A stretch of DNA of 64,000 nt. It comes from Nitrosomonas sp. Nm34 (GTDB lineage Bacteria > Pseudomonadota > Gammaproteobacteria > Burkholderiales > Nitrosomonadaceae). The notes under the pieces were generated by a model. The model saw only the letters and a program-made list of their open reading frames with translations, made no database searches and was not told the origin of the DNA. The DNA is taken from contig NZ_FORD01000010.1 in the NCBI RefSeq assembly GCF_900113925.1, positions 44,723 to 108,722 of the forward strand, in the 5' to 3' direction. A program made the position numbers and the translations under genes. Of the stretch, positions 51,554-61,401 are shown one piece after another (within the stretch, counting starts at the first letter, position 1; every line of letters begins with the position of its first letter).

Positions 51554-52753
51554 ATGAAAACACGCCAGCAATTACTCATCGCGCTACTGATTGCGATTGG
51601 GGGAGGACTGGCTGCCTTTGCCATTGTTACTTCACCGCCGCAAACCGAGCAGCAGGAGGATATTGTTACACCGCTATCCGTTCAGGTCATCAGAGTAAAG
51701 CCTCAGCGGCTGCGTATGGATGTCCGGTCGCGAGGGCGTGTCATGGCGCAAACAGAAATAGACCTGGTGACTGGTGTCTCAGGCAATATCATCAAAATTT
51801 CACCTGAATTTGTCAGCGGTGGATTCTTCAAGAAAGGAGACTTGCTGATTTCAATCGACCCAGCAGAATATGATTTGCGGGTAGCGCAAGCACAAGCCAG
51901 GGTAATGGAAGCCCAGTATCAGCTGACACGAGAAGAAGCAGAAGCGGAACAGGCACGTGATGAATGGCAACATCTCGGACAGGGAAAGCCTAATTCGTTA
52001 AATCTAAGGATTCCGCAGCTTAAGGAGAAGAAAGCCAAGTTAGCAGCAGAGCGAGAAGAGCTGAAGAATGCCCGGTTATTACGTCAACGCACAGATATAC
52101 GCGCTCCTTTTAATGGTCGGGTACGTAATAAGGAAGTAGGGATGGGTCAGTATCTGAGTAGCGGTGCGGTATTGGGAAGAATTTACAGCAGTGATCTGGC
52201 CGAAGTGCGCTTGCCATTAAGCACACATGAACTTGCTTTCATCGATTTCTCAGACTCCCCCACTCGTAATGAATCCAGGCAGGGTGCACCAGTAAGGTTC
52301 ACAGCAAACTACCAGGGGCAGCAACAGACCTGGCTAGGCCATATTGTGCGAAGCGAAGGCGTGGTTGAGCAAGATACCGGCATGGTAGTACTGGTTGCAC
52401 AAATCCCGGATCCATTCGGTCTTAGCGCAAAAAAAATTAACTCGTCTGGCATGGAAAGCACGAAATCGTTTACTGCTAGTTTACCGGTAGGCTTGTACGT
52501 AGAAGCCAGCATCGAAGGACGCTGGTTCGAAGATTTGGTTATTTTGCCAGCCAGTGCATTACGCAATAATAATCGGGTAGTCATTGTTGATCAGAAACAG
52601 CAGTTACGTTTTCGCACTGTGGAAGTACTCAGTAGAGAACGAGAACAAGTGGTCATTAAAGCGGGATTACAGGCAGGGGAATATGTGCTTGTGTCTGGTC
52701 TGCATCACCCGGTTGAGGGAGTAGAAGTCATCCCTACTGAGATTGTTCCATGA
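51554..52753 (+). CDS. RND efflux periplasmic adaptor (membrane fusion protein)
   Basis: The 399-residue protein has a membrane anchor at residues 7-26, a split lipoyl domain (VTGVSGNIIKISPEFVSGG; IRAPFNGRVRNKEVGMG), a helical hairpin between (about 115-175) and beta-barrel domains after. This is the HlyD/AcrA-type layout. It joins the inner-membrane pump to the outer-membrane duct. Its stop overlaps the pump start as ATGA, so translation is coupled. Confidence 0.91.
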   Translation: MKTRQQLLIALLIAIGGGLAAFAIVTSPPQTEQQEDIVTPLSVQVIRVKPQRLRMDVRSRGRVMAQTEIDLVTGVSGNIIKISPEFVSGGFFKKGDLLISIDPAEYDLRVAQAQARVMEAQYQLTREEAEAEQARDEWQHLGQGKPNSLNLRIPQLKEKKAKLAAEREELKNARLLRQRTDIRAPFNGRVRNKEVGMGQYLSSGAVLGRIYSSDLAEVRLPLSTHELAFIDFSDSPTRNESRQGAPVRFTANYQGQQQTWLGHIVRSEGVVEQDTGMVVLVAQIPDPFGLSAKKINSSGMESTKSFTASLPVGLYVEASIEGRWFEDLVILPASALRNNNRVVIVDQKQQLRFRTVEVLSREREQVVIKAGLQAGEYVLVSGLHHPVEGVEVIPTEIVP

Positions 52754-55700
52754 AACTGATCATCTGGTTTGCCAGGAATCCTATTGCTGCCAATTTGCTC
52801 ATGCTGGTTATTGTTGCAGGCGGATTGATGGGTTTAACCGTATCCAAGCGTCATACTGTTCCCCCTGCACCACAGAACCAACTCAAAATCGAGGTTGAGT
52901 ATTTTGGCGCAGGACCTGCAGAAGTGGAGCAAGCGCTATGTATTCCTATTGAGGAAGCCATCCATGACTTGGAAGGTGTCCGGCATATCAATACCGTTGT
53001 CAGCCAGGCAGAATGTGAGATCATCGTCGAGTTTGATCCCTCGATTGATTCGACACGTTTCCACTCTGCTGTGCAAGCTAGACTGGATCGCATTACATCT
53101 TTTCCGAAAGAAGCCGAGAAGCCGAAAATTCAGGAAATGAAAATCGGCACAACTGCAGTCACTATAATGGTGCATGCTGAACATGATGTAGTCGGTATGC
53201 TAGCCCTGATGCGTCAACGAGATCGATTACAAGCCATGCTGAGCAAGCACCCCGAGATCGGATTATTGACACCTTGGCCGAAACCTCCTTATGAAGTATC
53301 GATTGAAATTACAGAATCCGATTTACGTCGCTATGCGTTGACTTTTGAGGAGATTGCCGAGGCTATTCGGGCTGCGTCTAATAACATACCAGCAGGAGAA
53401 CTTAAACAATCCGATAACAAGCTGCTATTGCGAAGTAAGAATCAGGCTATGTCTATGGCTGATTATGCTGCGATCAAACTGCGGTCTGAACCGTATGGTG
53501 CGCACTTGCTGCTTGGTGATATTGCACAGATTCACGAAACAGTCGGTGAAAAAGATTTTATGGCAAGAATCGATGGCAAGCCGGCTGCGCAACTCTTCGT
53601 AATGTCAAAAGACCGGATTGCGACAACTGTCGAAGCAGTCAATGAAATCATTGAAGCATTCCGCCCTGAATTGCCTGATGGCATTGGTATTTCGACATGG
53701 GATGACTGGTCAAAATATTATAAACATAATATGTCTATGTTATGGGAAAACGCAGTATCAGGTTTTATTCTGGTTTTTCTGATATTGATGTTTACCATGC
53801 GGTTTTATCTGGCGTTATGGGTAAGCAGTGGTATTTTGATCTCACTGCTAGGAGCACTTTGGCTAATGCCGATGCTGGGAATTTCTCTAAATACTTATTC
53901 AATTGCCGCTCTGATTCTTATCCTGGGTGTCTTAGCGGATGATGCTATTATTGTAGGTGAGAATATTTATACGCATCAGCAGCGGGGACGTCCCGGTTTA
54001 GCGGGTGCAATCAGTGGCACACTCGAGGTGGCACCTCTGGTAGTGTTAATGGTGTTGTCCACGATGATTGCTTTTGTTCCCGGCCTTTTGTTGCCGGGGC
54101 TCAGCGGCTATCTGATGTACAACATATGTCTGGTGGTTATTGTAACTCTGGCATTTTCCATGTTGGAAGCACTTTTGATCTTACCTTCGCACTTGGCGGC
54201 CAGCTCCCCTTCAAAAACAGATCGTAATGTCTGGTCCGCTGCTATGAGTTCTGTGCAGGAGCGTGTTGATAGTGGATTGCAATGGTTTATTGATGATGTC
54301 TATGCGCCAATACTGAAAGGACTGGTACGGCTTCGTTATATCACGCTATCCGTGTTTGCCATTATATTACTGATTACCGCTGCGCTTGTTTTTTCTGGGC
54401 GCATTCAAAGCGTGATGGAAGCTCCCGTAAATGACTATTATTTGTTTGCCATTCTCCAACTTCCGCCGGGCACACCATTTGAGGAAGTTGATTATCAAAT
54501 AATGCGGCTGGAGCGCATTGCCAGTGAGATGCGCTCTGAGTTAAACACAGAGTTTGGAATCGACGAATCGACTAAATTAAAAGACAGTTTTCAGCATATT
54601 ATTGCTGTCAGCGACGACAATACCGGATTTGTTGATATCGAAATAGCGATTGATGAGCGTATTCGTTCCCGGATGGATGGCATGAAGAAACAATGGCAGG
54701 AGCGATTCGGTGAACTTCCTTCTGGTGCGACGCTATCTTTCCAGACTTTCTGGCCCAAAGATCTTGGCATGCCAACGGCGCATTCTGCAAAAGCGATTGA
54801 ATTGAAATTGGTTGCCGCAGATGCTGCGCTACAAAGCACAGTCGGTGAAATTCTTAAAACCAAGCTTTCTACTTATGCTGGCGTGCACAGTGTAACAAGT
54901 TCTATGCAAACAGGTAAATCCGAGTTGCGCCTCAAGCTTAAACCAGAAGCAGCATTTTATGGATTAACAATGCAGAGTCTAGGTGAGCAAGTTCGCCATG
55001 GATTTTTTGGGCTGGAAGTACAGCGCTTTTTTATGGATCGGGATGAAGTAAGGGTGATGCTACGCTTTCCTGCCGAGCATCGCCGTTCTCTGGATGATTT
55101 ATACCGTATGCCAATCAGATTGACCAATGGCAATACTGTCCCATTCGCTACAGTAGCAGAAGCTGAATATACTCCCGGTTTTGCGAGCATTACCCGGCAA
55201 AGCCGGGAACGAATTCAATTAATCAGTGCGGATATTTTTAAAGGAGAGGCCAACGTTGAAGCTATTCTTGCCGATTTGCGTGCAAATGTGATTCCCGAAC
55301 TGGAAGCGCAATATCCCGGACTAAGAATTGAACCAGGTCAAACCCGGCAAAAACAAGAAAAAGCAATGTCGGATCTATGGAGTTATGGCGCGTTGGCATT
55401 ACTGGGAATTTATGCGCTGTTGGCAATACCCCTGCGTTCTTATGCGCAACCGCTCATCATTATGCTAGCCATTCCATTTGGTTTTATCGGCTCAGTAGCA
55501 GGTCATCTGTTATTGAAAATTCCTCTATCGTTGGAATCTTATGTCGCTTTATTTGCCGTAGGAGGGGTTGCCATTAACGATAGCCTGATATTGATTGCGA
55601 AAATCAATGAAATTCTCCAGAAAAACATACCGATTTATAAAGCAGTAATTCTGGCGGGTAAAGCACGCTTCCGTGCGATATTTCTAACCACAGTAACGAC

Positions 55701-55899
55701 TGTGATGGGATTGTTGCCTCTCATGAGCGAGCAAAGCTCCGATGCGGAGAAACTGATGCCAATGGTCATTTCGCTTGCATTTGGTCAAATTTTTTCAGCA
55801 TTTGTTACGTTATTGCTGGTACCTGTCAGTTGTGTTGTTTTAAAGAAAGTATCCGGTCAGAAAAAAACTCATAAGCTGATGCGTGGATTCTCTAGTTGA
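52750..55899 (+). CDS. RND-family efflux pump, inner-membrane permease
   Basis: The 1049-residue proton-driven transporter has the RND layout: one helix at the start (FARNPIAANLLMLVIVAGGL), a large periplasmic loop, five helices (about 335-480), a short link, another helix (about 535) and the second loop, then five more helices near the end. The helix 4 charge pair appears as VLADDAIIVGENIY, so proton relay residues are present. With the adaptor and outer duct it forms a tripartite pump. In this locus it may export the finished siderophore from the periplasm, a job done in pyoverdine by an ABC-type PvdRT-OpmQ pump; drug export is the alternative. Confidence 0.92.
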   Translation: MKLIIWFARNPIAANLLMLVIVAGGLMGLTVSKRHTVPPAPQNQLKIEVEYFGAGPAEVEQALCIPIEEAIHDLEGVRHINTVVSQAECEIIVEFDPSIDSTRFHSAVQARLDRITSFPKEAEKPKIQEMKIGTTAVTIMVHAEHDVVGMLALMRQRDRLQAMLSKHPEIGLLTPWPKPPYEVSIEITESDLRRYALTFEEIAEAIRAASNNIPAGELKQSDNKLLLRSKNQAMSMADYAAIKLRSEPYGAHLLLGDIAQIHETVGEKDFMARIDGKPAAQLFVMSKDRIATTVEAVNEIIEAFRPELPDGIGISTWDDWSKYYKHNMSMLWENAVSGFILVFLILMFTMRFYLALWVSSGILISLLGALWLMPMLGISLNTYSIAALILILGVLADDAIIVGENIYTHQQRGRPGLAGAISGTLEVAPLVVLMVLSTMIAFVPGLLLPGLSGYLMYNICLVVIVTLAFSMLEALLILPSHLAASSPSKTDRNVWSAAMSSVQERVDSGLQWFIDDVYAPILKGLVRLRYITLSVFAIILLITAALVFSGRIQSVMEAPVNDYYLFAILQLPPGTPFEEVDYQIMRLERIASEMRSELNTEFGIDESTKLKDSFQHIIAVSDDNTGFVDIEIAIDERIRSRMDGMKKQWQERFGELPSGATLSFQTFWPKDLGMPTAHSAKAIELKLVAADAALQSTVGEILKTKLSTYAGVHSVTSSMQTGKSELRLKLKPEAAFYGLTMQSLGEQVRHGFFGLEVQRFFMDRDEVRVMLRFPAEHRRSLDDLYRMPIRLTNGNTVPFATVAEAEYTPGFASITRQSRERIQLISADIFKGEANVEAILADLRANVIPELEAQYPGLRIEPGQTRQKQEKAMSDLWSYGALALLGIYALLAIPLRSYAQPLIIMLAIPFGFIGSVAGHLLLKIPLSLESYVALFAVGGVAINDSLILIAKINEILQKNIPIYKAVILAGKARFRAIFLTTVTTVMGLLPLMSEQSSDAEKLMPMVISLAFGQIFSAFVTLLLVPVSCVVLKKVSGQKKTHKLMRGFSS

Positions 55900-55911
55900 A
55901 ATCTTAAAAAA

Positions 55912-57474
55912 ATGACATCGTCACCATTACTACTGAAACAGCTTTGGCATACGCCGTTGGCGAATGCCTCCAATCAGGAAATCGTCTACCGTGATCAACA
56001 GCGCCTGAGTTACCGCGATGTGTATACGCGGATTAGTCAATTTGGTACTGCATTGGCAGCCTCTGGTTTTCGCAGAGGGGAGGTAATCGCGGTCATGGAT
56101 CATGACAGCCACCGTTATCTCGAATGCTATTTCGCCATACCGATGTATGGTGCAGTTATGATGACGGTCAATACCAAGCTGACACCGGCACAGATCGCTT
56201 ATACACTGAATCATTCGGGTGCCGCAATGCTGTTGCTACATGCTGATTTCATTCCTGTTATCGAAAATATCCATATAGAATTATCTAACATAAAAAAATT
56301 TATCGTTATGACGGAGGGAGCGGCGGTGCCACAAACCTCTTTGCACTTTGATGATGAATACGAAAACTGGCTGGCAGACCGAGCCAATAATTTCAGATTT
56401 GCGGACTTCGACGAGAATATGCGGGCGACCGTTTTCTATACTACCGGTACGACCGGTGCGCCCAAAGGTGTTTACTATACACATAGGCAACTGGTGCTGC
56501 ACACACTAGCTGCTGGTATGGCGTTAGCTGCACCGGCTGCACGACAACGATTCCATAGTGAAGATGTCTACATGCCAGTTACACCGATGTTTCATGTGCA
56601 TGCATGGGGTATTCCTTATATAGCGACGCTACTGGGTGTGAAGCAGGTTTATCCGGGACGTTATACACCTGACATGCTGTTGAAACAGATTCGTGAAGAG
56701 CGTGTCACTTTTTCACATTGTGTTCCTACCTTATTGAGAATGATATTGACCGCAGCGCAATCATCCGGTGTGGATCTTTGTGGTTGGAAAGTCGTCGTTG
56801 GCGGATCTGCATTGCCACAAGCGCTGGCTAAACTAGCACTGGAAATGGGGGTCGATTGTTTTTCCGGCTATGGTTTATCCGAAACAGCTCCTATTTTGAC
56901 ATTGGCACAATTAAATGCCCTTGACAGTGTGCAAGAGCCGGTTACGGATGATGCGCTGTCTACATTATGCTGCGCCGGGCGTGCAATACCGCTGGTTGAT
57001 TTACGGATCGCCGACGACATGATGCATCCGCAGGTTTATGATGGACATGGCAGCGGTGAAATCATCGTGCGTGCACCCTGGCTGACGCAGGGTTATCTCG
57101 ATAATCCTGAAGCCAGCACAGCACTTTGGCAAGGTGGTTATTTACACACACAGGATATAGGCACTATTGATCGGGATGGTTATTTGTATATTACTGACCG
57201 TCTGAAAGACGTCATCAAAGTCGCAGGTGAATGGGTGTCGTCACTTGAATTGGAAAATACATTGGGATTGATTGCCGGCGTCAAGGAAGTTGCCGTGATC
57301 GGCGTGCCGGATAAGCGCTGGGGTGAGCGACCGCTGGCATTGCTAGTAGTGGATAAGGCATTGTTCAATGAGTCGGCTGTCCATGATCAAATGCGCTTAT
57401 TAATCGAGCGTGGATCGATTTCAAAACACGCACTGCTCACGCAATTCAAACTGGTTGAAATCATCGTTCAATGA
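55912..57474 (+). CDS. Fatty-acid CoA/AMP ligase, C-terminus altered by tandem duplication
   Basis: The 520-residue ORF is of the ANL superfamily of adenylating enzymes, close in look to medium/long-chain acyl-CoA ligases (AlkK-like). Motifs are TTGTTGAPKGVYYTH, MTPMFHVHAWG-like VTPMFHVHAWG, GYGLSETAPI, YLHTQDIGTIDRDGYLYITDRLKDVIK. It could activate the fatty acid that starts the lipopeptide. The natural C-terminus with the catalytic lysine motif (TSVGKIDKKAL) is not in this ORF: a 103-bp tandem duplication (57363-57568) shifts the frame after LVEII, and the ORF ends VQ-stop. As written the protein lacks the A10 lysine needed for adenylation. A single copy of the repeat would restore it. Confidence 0.88.
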   Translation: MTSSPLLLKQLWHTPLANASNQEIVYRDQQRLSYRDVYTRISQFGTALAASGFRRGEVIAVMDHDSHRYLECYFAIPMYGAVMMTVNTKLTPAQIAYTLNHSGAAMLLLHADFIPVIENIHIELSNIKKFIVMTEGAAVPQTSLHFDDEYENWLADRANNFRFADFDENMRATVFYTTGTTGAPKGVYYTHRQLVLHTLAAGMALAAPAARQRFHSEDVYMPVTPMFHVHAWGIPYIATLLGVKQVYPGRYTPDMLLKQIREERVTFSHCVPTLLRMILTAAQSSGVDLCGWKVVVGGSALPQALAKLALEMGVDCFSGYGLSETAPILTLAQLNALDSVQEPVTDDALSTLCCAGRAIPLVDLRIADDMMHPQVYDGHGSGEIIVRAPWLTQGYLDNPEASTALWQGGYLHTQDIGTIDRDGYLYITDRLKDVIKVAGEWVSSLELENTLGLIAGVKEVAVIGVPDKRWGERPLALLVVDKALFNESAVHDQMRLLIERGSISKHALLTQFKLVEIIVQ

Positions 57475-57568
57475 GTCGGCTGTCCATGATCAAATGCGCT
57501 TATTAATCGAGCGTGGATCGATTTCAAAACACGCACTGCTCACGCAATTCAAACTGGTTGAAATCATC
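57363..57568 (+). repeat. Exact tandem duplication, 2 x 103 bp
   Basis: Positions 57363-57465 and 57466-57568 look identical base for base, with no gap. The unit length is not a multiple of three, so it breaks the ligase frame. Confidence 0.93.
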
Positions 57569-57634
57569 GCCAAAACCAGTGTCGGCAAAATAGATAAGAA
57601 AGCTTTGCGTACTCAGCATGCTGCTGCACTTTAA
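57475..57634 (+). pseudogene. Displaced 3' end of the acyl ligase gene
   Basis: The frame continued after the duplication encodes ...KLVEIIAKTSVGKIDKKALRTQHAAAL, the true end of the ligase with its catalytic lysine. It can be read from an internal start in the repeat but is not joined to the ligase body. Confidence 0.85.
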
Positions 57635-57713
57635 ATAACCTGTACCTCCAGAACCTCATCAACAAGTATAAGCGGATTTCATCAGATAATTAGCTTCAAT
57701 TGAGAAAGTCAAA

Positions 57714-59897
57714 ATGAAAATTCAATCCATGCCGCGTGCATTGCCGCACATGTTATGGGCAGCGCTACTGCTGAGTGCTTGCCAATTCATTCAGCCACCT
57801 GCACAAGTCCATGGCGGTCCAGAAATTTTATGGGATAGCTGGGGTGTGCCGCATATCATTGCCCATAAAGATAACGATGCCTTCTATGCATTTGGCTGGG
57901 CGCAGATGCGCAGCCATGCGGATTTGCTACTCAAACTCTATGCCGTCGCACGTGGGCGCAGCGCAGAAATTTTTGGTGAAGATTATCTGCCCGCGGACCG
58001 GTCTGTCCGGATATTGGGTATTCCAGGTCTAGCCGAAAAATGGTATAGGGAACAAGATGCTACTTTTCGTGCCAATCTAGATGCATTTGCTGCCGGCATT
58101 AATGAGTTTGCACACCAGTATCCGGAGACTATTTCCGATCCAGTCAGAGCGGTGTTGCCGGTAACGCCGCAGGATGTGATTGCGCATACGACGCGTGTGA
58201 TGACCGTTTTTATTGCTGGTACTTCCGAATGTGGTGTAATAATGCCGGGTTTCGACTTTTCTGATCAGCCGGTTGCCTCGAATGGCTGGGCACTGGGTTC
58301 TTCCTATTCAGCCAGTGGTAATGCCATGTTACTGGCCAATCCGCATCTGGATTGGCGCGGGCTGGAGACATTCTATGAGGCACACTTCCTGCTGGCGGAT
58401 GTGAATCTTTATGGCACAGCGCTGGTAGGTTCTCCGGTTTTACAAATTGCTTTTAACGATCACCTCGGCTGGACGCATACCGTCAACACTATGGATGGTT
58501 GCGATCTCTACCAACTAGAGCCGGCAGGGACTAAGCTGGATGAGGGATATTTGCTCGATGGGATAACACAATCATTTACTGTTACTCGCGAAATTATTCA
58601 AAGCCGCGAACAGGATGGGAGCATGACGAACGAGGTTTTACTCATCCGTCGCGCCAAGCAGGGGCCAGTAATTGAGGTGGATAACCAGATACTGGCGGTG
58701 CGCTTTGCGTTATTGGAAACACCATTGCTGGCTGGCATGAATCGGCAATGGTGGGAAATGGGGCATGCGCGTAGTCTGGAAGAATTCCAGGATGTGCTGC
58801 AAGGTCAGCATCTACCCTTATTCAATGTGGTTTATGCAGATGCAGATAAGCATATTATGCTTGTTTACAACGGTATTATTCCCGTGCGAACTACAGGCGA
58901 TGCAGCATTCTGGAGAGCGCCTGTCCCCGGAAATAACGCTAATTTGATTTGGAGTAGGACGCATTCCTATGCGGATCTACCCAAAGCGATTGATCCCATC
59001 AGTGGTTGGGTACAAAATTCCAACGGCGCACCGTGGTATATGACGATGCCTTTCCTTGACAAAAATCATTACTCCCCTAACATCGCAGCGAATGTTACTA
59101 ATAATCGTGAACTACGTGGATTGCAGATACTGAATGCACACCAGCAGATGAGTTATGAAGAATTGATCGCGGCCAAGCATTCGACACGCGCACTGGTAGC
59201 TGATCAATTGCTCGATGACCTGATTACCGCTGCGCGCGAGAGCAATAGTCAATTGCTATTGCAAGCAGCCGATGTATTGGGTCATTGGGATCGTCAGTAT
59301 CTGGCGGAAAGTCGAGGGGCATGGCTTTTCGGCGTGTGGTTTGAGAAATGGCTGGAAAGAACGATTGCCAAAGCCACTGTAGCTGATCCCAATTACAGTT
59401 TTACCCCGGACCAGCTTGTCGGCAGTCTTTTCTATACTCAACCTTTTGATGCAACTCAACCATTGACCACTCCGTATGGTTTGGCGGATATACCGCTGGC
59501 GCTACTGGCCTTGCAGGATGCTGCGAGTGAATTGCAGGCAACTAAAGGCACGCTCGATGTAGCGTGGGGCGAGATCGCCCGCTTGCGCCGTGGCAAGACT
59601 GATTTGCCCGGTAACGGTGCCGGCACTGCATTAGGTGTTTTTCGTGAAATTGTTTATGAACCGGATGAAGATGGTAAATTTAAATCATTCTCCGGAGATA
59701 CTTATATCGCTCTGATTGAATTCTCACGGCCTGTGCACGCTCAGGTGCTCACAACTTATGGTAATGCCAGTCAGCATCCTATATCCGAAATAGGGAGTCA
59801 ATTACCGCTAGCTGCTAAACAGCAGCTTCGCCCTGCCTGGCGTATGCTGGACGAGATCGAGGCGAACCTGGTGATGCGCGAGATCTTGCGACGTTAA
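57714..59897 (+). CDS. Penicillin-acylase family (PvdQ-like) Ntn-hydrolase, lipoprotein signal
   Basis: The 727-residue precursor has a lipobox-like LLSAC at the end of the signal region, so it is exported and perhaps membrane-tethered. The small-chain part (ILWDSWGVPHIIAHKDNDAFYAFGWAQMRSHADLL) matches the family. The self-cleavage site is before the serine in ASNGWALG (about 190), which becomes the catalytic N-terminal residue of the large chain. NPHLDW, FNDHLGWTHTVN and QNSNGAPW follow as in penicillin and acyl-homoserine-lactone acylases. In pyoverdine formation PvdQ removes the starting fatty acid in the periplasm; with an acyl ligase just upstream, the same job is likely here. Quorum-signal degradation is the alternative. 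Confidence 0.9.
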   Translation: MKIQSMPRALPHMLWAALLLSACQFIQPPAQVHGGPEILWDSWGVPHIIAHKDNDAFYAFGWAQMRSHADLLLKLYAVARGRSAEIFGEDYLPADRSVRILGIPGLAEKWYREQDATFRANLDAFAAGINEFAHQYPETISDPVRAVLPVTPQDVIAHTTRVMTVFIAGTSECGVIMPGFDFSDQPVASNGWALGSSYSASGNAMLLANPHLDWRGLETFYEAHFLLADVNLYGTALVGSPVLQIAFNDHLGWTHTVNTMDGCDLYQLEPAGTKLDEGYLLDGITQSFTVTREIIQSREQDGSMTNEVLLIRRAKQGPVIEVDNQILAVRFALLETPLLAGMNRQWWEMGHARSLEEFQDVLQGQHLPLFNVVYADADKHIMLVYNGIIPVRTTGDAAFWRAPVPGNNANLIWSRTHSYADLPKAIDPISGWVQNSNGAPWYMTMPFLDKNHYSPNIAANVTNNRELRGLQILNAHQQMSYEELIAAKHSTRALVADQLLDDLITAARESNSQLLLQAADVLGHWDRQYLAESRGAWLFGVWFEKWLERTIAKATVADPNYSFTPDQLVGSLFYTQPFDATQPLTTPYGLADIPLALLALQDAASELQATKGTLDVAWGEIARLRRGKTDLPGNGAGTALGVFREIVYEPDEDGKFKSFSGDTYIALIEFSRPVHAQVLTTYGNASQHPISEIGSQLPLAAKQQLRPAWRMLDEIEANLVMREILRR

Positions 59898-60332
59898 TGG
59901 CAAAACTACTCAGATTCGGCTAGCGCTACCTTAACCGGGCTGCTGCACACTGATGCTATAGTTAAGTTCATTTCCCAGTTAAATTATAGCGGTAGCGAGC
60001 AGTCCTGTGTTCTGAATAAGCTACTTGGTTAGTAATGGATCAAGAGCGCTTTATATCCTATATATAGGATTTTGCGTACTAGCTGTTTTCGATATAATTT
60101 CTCTTCTCAAAGGCAAGCTGTTCGTATGTCATAAACTCTCCCGTCAATTATCTCGGACTGTCTTTTATCATACTTGATCTTTATGTGCTTTGGCTGGCAG
60201 GTATCTCCATTTGGTAAACAGTATGGGCTTATGATATGAACTTATCATAGCTCTTTTGGGAATAGTATTTTGAAACCAGTGGTTGGTAAACGGAATTGGA
60301 CGAATTGAATTTAATAAGAGATTGTTACTAAC
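59898..60332. other. 435-bp intergenic region with inverted repeats
   Basis: No gene was seen. CGCTACC near 59925 can pair with GGTAGCG near 59990, and a 16-bp perfect palindrome lies at 60055-60070. A promoter for the channel gene is expected here. Confidence 0.5.
60055..60070. promoter_or_regulatory. Perfect 16-bp palindrome
   Basis: ATCCTATATATAGGAT, 260 bases before the bestrophin-type gene. It could be an operator for a dimeric regulator, or chance in AT-rich DNA. Confidence 0.3.
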
Positions 60333-61271
60333 GTGATAGTTAAAGATAAAGATAAAGTTTCGTGGGTACGGTTGCTATTTCACTTTCGAGGCAGCAGCTT
60401 TATGATAACGTGGCCCCGCATTCTTACAGTAACGGTTACCTCGATGATCGTTACCTATATAGAACTATACTATAATATTCAAGCCTATACGCTCACTACC
60501 ACACCATTTTTGCTGCTCGGGGTGATCATGGGCATTTTCCTGGCTTTCCGCAATAACGCCTCATACGATAAATTCTGGGAAGGTCGCAAGCTTTGGGGGG
60601 GCTTAGTCAATACTTCGCGTAGCTTGACGCGCCAAGCTTGCTTTATGCTGGACTCTGTCCAGGATAGTGTGGAATTGCAACATTTACGAGAAGCTTTCGT
60701 CAAACGTGTCATTGCGTTTGCACATGCGCTACGCTGTCATTTGCGTAATGAAGATCTGGCAGGGGAAATTAATAAGTTTTTACCTGCGGAAGATTTAAGC
60801 ATGGTTATTCAATCTACACATCGGCCACTTGCCATTCTGCAGCAACTGGGTCGTGATCTTGCATTCGCACGCAATCGGCGCTGGCTAAACGAATTCAGTT
60901 ACCCCTTTATGGACGCGCAGCTCAACGAATTATCCAATATACTCGGTGCTTGCGAACGTATTAAAAATACCCCAATTCCATTTAGTTATAGGGTATTGAT
61001 TCATCGCATTGTGGCTTCCTACTGCTTTCTCTTACCGTTTGGATTAGTTGAGACAACGGGCATCCTGACACCGCTCGTAGTACTGATGATTTCGTATGCA
61101 TTCTTTGAACTCGATGCTATTGGCGATGAGCTTGAAGATCCGTTTGGCCTGCATCCTAACGATCTGCCCTTAGCTGCAATCTCACGGAATATTGAAATCA
61201 ACCTGCTTGAATTGATGAATGACTGCAATCGTCCTGAAGCACTGAAGCCTGAAGGTGATATTTTGAGATAA
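60333..61271 (+). CDS. Bestrophin-family (UPF0187) membrane channel
   Basis: The 312-residue protein carries the family marker FRNNASYDKFWEGRKLWGGLVN after two membrane helices (about 25-45 and 52-70), with two more helices near 225-260, and a C-terminal acidic stretch with DELEDPFGLHPNDLPL. Bacterial members form pentameric ion channels, reported to be cation-selective in some cases. The start is GTG 60333 (MIVKDKDKVSW). It stands alone on the plus strand and converges with the cytochrome gene. No link to the siderophore genes is evident. Confidence 0.9.
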   Translation: MIVKDKDKVSWVRLLFHFRGSSFMITWPRILTVTVTSMIVTYIELYYNIQAYTLTTTPFLLLGVIMGIFLAFRNNASYDKFWEGRKLWGGLVNTSRSLTRQACFMLDSVQDSVELQHLREAFVKRVIAFAHALRCHLRNEDLAGEINKFLPAEDLSMVIQSTHRPLAILQQLGRDLAFARNRRWLNEFSYPFMDAQLNELSNILGACERIKNTPIPFSYRVLIHRIVASYCFLLPFGLVETTGILTPLVVLMISYAFFELDAIGDELEDPFGLHPNDLPLAAISRNIEINLLELMNDCNRPEALKPEGDILR

Positions 61272-61305
61272 GTTGTAAAAAATGATCAAATCATCAGTGG
61301 AGACA

Positions 61306-61357
61306 GTGCAAACTCGTTTCATTGTAGGTTAGGAACCCCAATATGACGAATTTGCAC
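61306..61357. terminator. Inverted repeat between convergent genes
   Basis: GTGCAAACTCGT (61306-61317) pairs with ACGAATTTGCAC (61346-61357), 11 of 12 positions, with a 28-base loop. The position between two converging genes suggests a bidirectional stop signal. Confidence 0.35.
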
Positions 61358-61401
61358 CTTATTAAAATACTTATCACAAATTGGCAACAGACCTTGAGAG
61401 A

